NCBI GenBank assembly: GCA_013043915.1
Contig: JABEVH010000049.1
Location: 1 to 7,353 of the forward strand
Direction of reading: 5' to 3'
DNA length: 7,353 nt
Origin: Pseudomonadales bacterium
GTDB taxonomy: Bacteria; Pseudomonadota; Gammaproteobacteria; Pseudomonadales; Moraxellaceae
Below are positions 4,332-7,353 of this stretch, in pieces; position 1 is the stretch's first letter; each line of letters begins with the position of its first letter. The translations under genes were made by a program, and so were the position numbers. Under the pieces are notes generated by a model that worked only from the letters and a program-made list of their open reading frames with translations, had not been told where the DNA came from and made no database searches.

Positions 4332-5456
4332 TTATTTTGTACCCGATGCTTTCACCTCGACGCGACGATCAGGTTGTAGGCAATCTATCAGCTCTTGCGT
4401 TACTTTTGTGCCTATACAATCATCGGGCTTGGTCACCGGATCCTCTCCGTCAACACCTTTAGCAACGATCTTGTCGGTCGGAATCCCTGTCGATTCAATC
4501 AGGTAATTCTTGACGGCTTCAGCACGTTGAGTCGATAGCGTCATATTATAATCGTGTGAACCGATGCGGTCAGTATGCCCGGTCACCTCAATAAGGTTAT
4601 AATTTTTACCCTTAAGGCTGGCTGAAAAGGCATCAAGCGACGGCTTATCATCGGGCTTGACGATCGCCTGGTCGAAATCGAAAAGCGATGCAGCTGAGAA
4701 TGTCTCAGTGCTCAATACCTCAGTGGGAGGGGAGGACGGGACATCAGCTGCAGCTACAGGCGGAGTGGTGACTACAGGCTCCGGCGTCTCAGCTACGTGA
4801 TGGTGTGTTTTTTGGCCGAATCGATAAACCAAGCCGACTGAAAGCAGATCGACGTCTCCTCTATTGCCAACTGCATCGTTGAATCTGTAACGTTCTGCTT
4901 CAATACGCATGTCGAGTGATTTGACAAATGCATACTGCAACCCTACGCCTAATTTATAATTCAGTGCACTCTTACTGGGATTAGGATCATTTACATTCAC
5001 CAGCCCCGTTCCCTGAAACGCATCTCTGGCATCGGCGTAGTTCAAACCAACGCGGCCAAACGCAGAAAACTTGTTCGTAAATGGCAAAAATCCGACAGCA
5101 TCAAGATTAACTCCCTTAACTCTTATGTGACCATTTAAGTCACCCGCAGGTAATGTATTAGCATTAAAACCAAACCTGCCCAGGTCGTAGTAACCACCTT
5201 CCAAAGCGACATACGGATTAAATTGATAGCCGCCCAACAACTTAAAAGCAGCATCACGATTTTCATTGCTAATCGCTGTTGTGCTAAAGCCACTACCCAG
5301 CAAACCGTTGGTGATGCGCGTATTATCAATTCTCGCTCGTGATTGACCGACATTGCCACCTATGTACCAACCGTTATCATCCGCCCTTGCGAGGGGGATG
5401 GCCATCGTAACTAGCACAGCCAAACCCAATGTTCCTGACACCTTTACAAATTTCAT
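4332..5456 (-). CDS. OmpA/OprF-like outer-membrane protein (barrel plus peptidoglycan-binding domain)
   Basis: A 374-residue, full-length OmpA-type protein. The signal peptide (MKFVKV, hydrophobic core LGLAVLVTMAIPLA) should be cleaved after ARA at residue 25. Residues 27-213 form an eight-stranded barrel: GWYIGGNVGQSRARID starts strand one, KLLGGYQFNPYVALEGGYYD a middle hairpin, and SVGLVYRFG the last strand. A His- and Pro-rich linker (217-245) leads to the periplasmic domain (about 250-370). That domain has FDFDQAIVKPD, TGHTDRIGS with Asp296, LSTQRA with Arg311, and QPDRRVEV. Asp296 and Arg311 have the 15-residue spacing of peptidoglycan-binding OmpA domains. Cys347 and Cys359 correspond to the disulfide pair of enterobacterial OmpA. 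GGGAG lies 6 nt before the ATG. It anchors the outer membrane to the wall and may act as a slow porin. It converges on the plus-strand cluster. Confidence 0.95.
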   Translation of the reverse strand: MKFVKVSGTLGLAVLVTMAIPLARADDNGWYIGGNVGQSRARIDNTRITNGLLGSGFSTTAISNENRDAAFKLLGGYQFNPYVALEGGYYDLGRFGFNANTLPAGDLNGHIRVKGVNLDAVGFLPFTNKFSAFGRVGLNYADARDAFQGTGLVNVNDPNPSKSALNYKLGVGLQYAFVKSLDMRIEAERYRFNDAVGNRGDVDLLSVGLVYRFGQKTHHHVAETPEPVVTTPPVAAADVPSSPPTEVLSTETFSAASLFDFDQAIVKPDDKPSLDAFSASLKGKNYNLIEVTGHTDRIGSHDYNMTLSTQRAEAVKNYLIESTGIPTDKIVAKGVDGEDPVTKPDDCIGTKVTQELIDCLQPDRRVEVKASGTK

Positions 5457-5594
5457 TTTTTTCTCCCGAAAGATTCAATAGCGCTGGTCTCTGCTCAACC
5501 TTGCAACACGCTCTTTATTGGTCGTTTCTACCCGCATTCGCTGTCTTCGGCGTATAAATGTAGGCAGAAACAAATCGACTTCCCTGGTTTCGCC
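5457..5594. promoter_or_regulatory. Leader and presumed promoter region of the ompA-like gene
   Basis: This 138-nt gap separates the end of the Ig-like/DUF3494 gene from the ompA-like start. It holds the Shine-Dalgarno GGGAG (complement of 5463-5467). No terminator hairpin for the upstream gene and no clean -35/-10 pair could be picked out by eye, so a separate promoter for the ompA-like gene is assumed, not shown. Confidence 0.35.
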
Positions 5595-7353
5595 CTATGG
5601 CACGTTAATAACCGTGTTCACCATGGTCACCGATGCACCCAGCGATAAGGCCCGGCCATCGAGGGTCACGATCCCTACGTTACCTGCCGTTGAAATGGTT
5701 ACCCCTGATCGCGCAATAATGGTTCCGACCATGGTGCCACCACCACCTGCGTTAATGGTCGCAGCACTGCCTACCTGCCAGAATACATTTGCAGCTTGTG
5801 CGCCATTTTTCAAAATGATGCTGGATGGTGAGGCTACCCCAGGACCACCGACGGTAAGCGTGCTCGCCATCTGGAATACCCAAACTGCGTTGGCATTGCC
5901 CTGAGCATCAAGGGTCAGGTTTCCTCCCTGTATCAGGAACGAGCCCGCAGGTGCCGGATAAACACCGGGAGCAAGGGTTAGGCCAGCTAGATTTGAACCT
6001 GGATTTGCACCAACCGGTGCCATAGCTACCAAGGCCAGGTAGGCAGTTTGCGCATCGAGAAGGGCTTGCGCTGCTGCTGCTCCAGTTACCGCGGTGCCTT
6101 CGTTCGGGCATGCAACGGTAGGAGGAGGTGCTGCCGTGTAGATCAGGCCATTGACGAAACCTTTATTCAGCGTAGTTTCGGTATAAATGCATCCTACTCC
6201 TGTATCGTGAAATCCTGTCACGGCGGTAGAAACAGCGGTAGTTCCCATGTTGCCATTGATGATGGTCAGTGTTCCCTGGTTGGTGGTCCCCGCGGAGCCA
6301 CCAAAGTCTCCGAATGCCGATGCCGAGCCCAACGAAATCGGTGGAGGCACGACGGCGCATGACGATACGGTGAAGTTCCATTTAAAGTTATTCAGCATCG
6401 TATCAGCGGGTATAGCCAAATCTGCCACACCACTCACCCCTCCTGCTAAGGTAGCGGTGTAAGTCGTTCCCGCAACCAGGGACGCTTTTGGCGTGAAAGT
6501 AGCAATGGTGCCCGTGGCAGCATCAAGCACGACAGAGGCAGCTGTTACTGGAGTTGATGCAGGGCCTGTCATCGTAAAGTTTGCGCTATTGATCGTGGCC
6601 GGATTCATCCGCAAACCCGCGGGTACACTAAACGTTGCATTAACAGCAGCGCCTGGGCAAATTCCTACAGCATTAGGAGTGGGATTGGTGGAGAGCACCG
6701 ATACATGGGAAACCGGAATAGCCGCTGCCGTGGTAAATGTCCATACATAGTTGCTGGCAGCAGGCAGAAGAGCAGGATTACCGCCTAATGCATTGCCTGC
6801 CAGATCCGTAGCAGCCGTCGTAATTGTGGCCGTATAGGTACTGCCTGCCGTGAGTGCCGCAGTTGGCAAAAATACAGCCGTATTGCTGCCGACGGTGTAG
6901 CTCACCGTGCCTGTAGGCGACACGCATGGAGCTGCGCAGGTTAACGTAAAACTACTTGCATCAATGGTTACCGGATCCATCGACGTACTGAATACAGCGG
7001 TGATAGCTGTGTTGGTTGGCACGCCAGTTGTTGGACCAGGGCTGGTCGTCACTGGCACCGTGACTGTCACACTGGGCCGGGTCACTCTTACCGTGACACC
7101 TGTCGTAAACTGCCATATGTAAGGACTAGCCAATGCCAGACCGGTTGCAAGACTTTTTGCACCCGTGACTGTGGCCGTGTAGAGGGTCCCTGCCTTAAGG
7201 TTGGTTCCTGCTGCCAACGTGTAGGTAGCAATGAGGCTAGCTGCGTTCAGTGCTACCGACCCCGTCGGGCTCACGCAGGGAGCCGCACAGGTTACAGTAA
7301 AGTCCGAGGCTCCCATACTGGCGGCCATCGGTTCGCTAAAGGCGGCGGTGCTG
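5595..7353 (-). CDS. Ig-like (Big_5) repeat protein with C-terminal DUF3494 ice-binding-like domain, 5' end outside window
   Basis: The frame stays open to the window edge, and the ATG at 7328 lies inside a repeat (TAAFSEPMAASMGASDF matches TAVFSTSMDPVTIDASSF), so the true start is outside. At least 585 residues are present. Counting from that ATG, a first Ig-like domain ends near 76 (YIWQFTT), a second spans about 94-200 and a third about 207-321. Each has the Big_5/SbsA-type pattern: TAVFS...M, F-T-L/M-T, AGTTYTATL and W-x-FT. Residues about 330-577 are a DUF3494 domain (SLGSASAFGDFGGSAGTTN start; LAPGVYPAPAGSF; VFQMASTLTVGG; VFWQVGSAATINAGG; GTIIARSGVTI; DGRALSLGASV), the fold of bacterial ice-binding proteins. 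Domains one and two carry Cys pairs (14/18 and 131/135) in TCAAPCVSPTG; domain three does not. There is no LPXTG, PEP-CTERM or other visible C-terminal sorting signal. It is presumably secreted or surface-displayed. Ice binding is inferred only from the family, and an adhesin role is equally possible. Confidence 0.9.
   Translation of the reverse strand, partial: STAAFSEPMAASMGASDFTVTCAAPCVSPTGSVALNAASLIATYTLAAGTNLKAGTLYTATVTGAKSLATGLALASPYIWQFTTGVTVRVTRPSVTVTVPVTTSPGPTTGVPTNTAITAVFSTSMDPVTIDASSFTLTCAAPCVSPTGTVSYTVGSNTAVFLPTAALTAGSTYTATITTAATDLAGNALGGNPALLPAASNYVWTFTTAAAIPVSHVSVLSTNPTPNAVGICPGAAVNATFSVPAGLRMNPATINSANFTMTGPASTPVTAASVVLDAATGTIATFTPKASLVAGTTYTATLAGGVSGVADLAIPADTMLNNFKWNFTVSSCAVVPPPISLGSASAFGDFGGSAGTTNQGTLTIINGNMGTTAVSTAVTGFHDTGVGCIYTETTLNKGFVNGLIYTAAPPPTVACPNEGTAVTGAAAAQALLDAQTAYLALVAMAPVGANPGSNLAGLTLAPGVYPAPAGSFLIQGGNLTLDAQGNANAVWVFQMASTLTVGGPGVASPSSIILKNGAQAANVFWQVGSAATINAGGGGTMVGTIIARSGVTISTAGNVGIVTLDGRALSLGASVTMVNTVINVP

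Noticed and set aside
5518..7122. Several plus-strand open frames opposite the Ig-like/DUF3494 gene
   Set aside because: They are antisense to a well-supported coding frame with clear domain signatures; their Val/Ala-rich products reflect the Thr/Ala-rich sense strand.
5595..7328. ATG at 7328 as the true start of the Ig-like/DUF3494 gene
   Set aside because: Codons upstream to the window edge continue the Ig-like repeat in frame, and no signal peptide follows this ATG.

Overview
The window looks like chromosomal DNA from an environmental Gram-negative bacterium, most likely a beta- or gammaproteobacterium. It encodes two lipoproteins with lipoboxes, two outer-membrane beta-barrels, two OmpA-type peptidoglycan-binding domains and a DUF3494 (ice-binding-like) surface protein. 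The genus cannot be fixed from the sequence alone.

Positions 1-658 hold no gene I can support, only a few palindromes and one weak candidate promoter. From 659 to 3246 there is a tight plus-strand cluster of five small envelope or stress genes: a DUF4398-type lipoprotein; an OmpA-family lipoprotein with a DUF4398-like N-terminus, a QQA-heptad coiled coil and a C-terminal peptidoglycan-binding domain; an 8-stranded beta-barrel; a soluble coiled-coil protein; and a 49-residue membrane protein of the lmo0937 type (found by direct reading at 3097-3246). Gaps are 3, 51, 31 and 124 nt, and the first two genes look translationally coupled. Together the lipoprotein and the barrel carry the two halves of a classical OmpA as separate proteins.

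Positions 3247-4331 form a gene-poor junction. It contains the decayed 3' end of a TnpB (IS200/IS605-type RNA-guided nuclease) gene on the minus strand. Its four zinc-ribbon cysteines and last RuvC aspartate are still readable, but it carries a frameshift and an in-frame stop. Beyond its stop lies a structured segment ending in a two-part hairpin that resembles the omega-RNA/right-end region of such elements. The remainder (3717-4331) is unexplained apart from hairpins.

On the minus strand, converging on the first cluster, lie a complete two-domain OmpA/OprF-like porin (4332-5456) and, upstream of it, the 3' part of a large secreted-type protein (5595 to the window edge). That protein has at least three Ig-like (Big_5/SbsA-type) domains followed by a DUF3494 ice-binding-like beta-solenoid. 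The common theme is the cell envelope and surface: peptidoglycan tethering of the outer membrane, stress-type small proteins and a surface or secreted adhesin-like protein, with a dead transposon-derived nuclease between the two gene groups.
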